Assembly (NCBI GenBank): GCA_964343305.1
Contig: CAYFJO010000227.1
Coordinates: 1-16,437 of the forward strand
DNA from: CAYFJO01 sp964343305
GTDB taxonomy: Bacteria; Planctomycetota; Planctomycetia; Pirellulales; Pirellulaceae
DNA length: 16,437 nt
Direction of reading: 5' to 3'
Part shown: positions 15,862 through 16,437 of the stretch, one piece after another
Layout: each line of letters starts with the position of its first letter
Numbering within the stretch: the stretch's first letter is position 1
Translations under genes and position numbers: made by a program
Notes under the pieces: model-generated
Databases searched by the model: none
The model's input: the letters and a program-made list of their open reading frames with translations, nothing else
Told to the model about the DNA's origin: nothing

Positions 15862-16281
15862 TCAAGTGCCTTTTTTCGAAGCGATCGCGAACCGCGACAA
15901 ATCGCGACGCTTGTCCTTGGGGCGAAACTGCCGCTCGTGCAATTCGGGATCGTATTGGGTCCACGTTTCGCGAATCGTTGCGCCACGGACTCGCCGCAGC
16001 ACGTCGCCAGTGTCGTGCCACACGGCGACGTAGTCTCCGTTTTGCCAATTTCGGGACGGCACTTGGGTGGGCTTCTTCAGCAACCGCCAGGCCCGCACGT
16101 GAAAGCGACAGTCCTTGTTGCACCAGTCATAGAAAATGATCTGGTCGAAAACGTGTTTGCCGTTTTCGTCGTAGAAGTGGTTGATCTCGATCAAGTCCAC
16201 GCGGTCCGTGGTGACGTCCTCGCGAGGAGTTGCACAAACGGCTGTCATCATGACAGCCAGTGATGTGGAAACAATACCCAT
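15862..16281 (-). CDS. Small secreted protein of unknown function
   Basis: The 139-residue product has a signal peptide (residues 1-17, MGIVSTSLAVMMTAVCA). The mature part opens with DRVDLIEINHFYDENGKHVFDQIIFYDWC, an all-beta-looking pattern, then holds two Cys close together (C-N-K-D-C) that could form a disulfide, WRLLKKP and a basic C-terminus. I do not name a family; planctomycete genomes hold short secreted proteins of this style. Start: ATG at 16281 is supported by AAGGAG eight bases upstream. A longer frame to 16428 is rejected because its extra residues come from the palindromic repeat at 16307-16357. It is on the same strand as the sugar operon but separated by 200 bases, downstream of nothing visible in the window. 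Confidence 0.75.
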   Translation of the reverse strand: MGIVSTSLAVMMTAVCATPREDVTTDRVDLIEINHFYDENGKHVFDQIIFYDWCNKDCRFHVRAWRLLKKPTQVPSRNWQNGDYVAVWHDTGDVLRRVRGATIRETWTQYDPELHERQFRPKDKRRDLSRFAIASKKGT

Positions 16282-16306
16282 GACACGACTCCTTGTGTCG
16301 AACACT

Positions 16307-16357
16307 AGCCCGATGCGCGAGCGAGGGAGCGTGTGACCCTCGCTGGCGCTTCGGGCT
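16307..16357. repeat. Planctomycete-type intergenic palindrome
   Basis: A 21-base arm (16307-16327, starting AGCCCGATGCGCGAGC) pairs with 16337-16357 (ending CGCTTCGGGCT) with two mismatches and a 9-base loop. In a reading frame it gives the string QARSASEG, which I associate with false protein extensions in many planctomycete genomes. It is probably a dispersed REP-like repeat. Confidence 0.6.
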
Positions 16358-16396
16358 TGACTTCTCAAGCCGATGACGGGGCGTGTCTTGGGGCGT

Positions 16397-16434
16397 GGTG
16401 CACAAGGGGTCGGGAGTCTTTTGTGCAAAGCACC
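16397..16434. repeat. Imperfect inverted repeat at the window end
   Basis: GGTGC (16397-16401) and GCACAA (16400-16405) are mirrored by TTGTGC (16421-16426) and GCACC (16430-16434), with AGGGGTCGGGAGTCT-type sequence between. It resembles another dispersed planctomycete repeat and is cut off by the window edge, so its extent is unknown. Confidence 0.35.
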
Positions 16435-16437
16435 CTT

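Overview
The window looks like a chromosomal segment of a planctomycete, most likely in or near the Pirellulaceae. This is inferred from the gene content: a DUF4838 protein, a sulfatase, PQQ-type beta-propellers, Tat-exported Gfo/Idh/MocA and sugar-isomerase proteins, a DUF547 protein and an ECF-type sigma fragment. Intergenic palindromes of a kind I associate with planctomycete genomes support it. No rRNA, tRNA, CRISPR array or complete transposase gene was recognised.

Layout. 158-4690 (+): a large secreted DUF4838 protein, a stand-alone response-regulator receiver and a secreted PQQ-like beta-propeller. 4691-4968 is a convergent spacer with palindromes. 4969-6330 (-): a secreted type I sulfatase. 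6331-6820 is a spacer that appears to encode a structured RNA, possibly HEARO/omega-RNA-like (the guide RNA of IscB elements), perhaps followed by a trace of an iscB reading frame. 6821-8362 (+): a secreted coiled-coil protein of unknown family with A/T-richer composition. 8658-10232 (+): a TPR plus outer-membrane beta-barrel protein. 10277-12113 holds broken or fused genes: a 5'-truncated PiT phosphate-transporter pseudogene with an internal amber codon (-), then a DUF547 protein whose C-terminus runs in frame into region 2 of an ECF sigma factor (+). 12136-15661 (-): an apparent operon of PQQ-like beta-propeller, Gfo/Idh/MocA oxidoreductase and sugar-phosphate-isomerase-like TIM barrel, with two mirror-image hairpins between the last two genes. 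15862-16281 (-): a small secreted protein of unknown function, followed by planctomycete-type repeats to the window end.

Working together. The DUF4838 protein, the sulfatase and the 12136-15661 operon fit periplasmic or surface breakdown of (sulfated) glycans. The oxidoreductase/TIM-barrel pair is typical of periplasmic sugar oxidation and isomerisation. The secreted coiled-coil protein and the TPR-barrel protein are adjacent and co-oriented and could form an outer-membrane export pair, but this rests only on architecture and adjacency.
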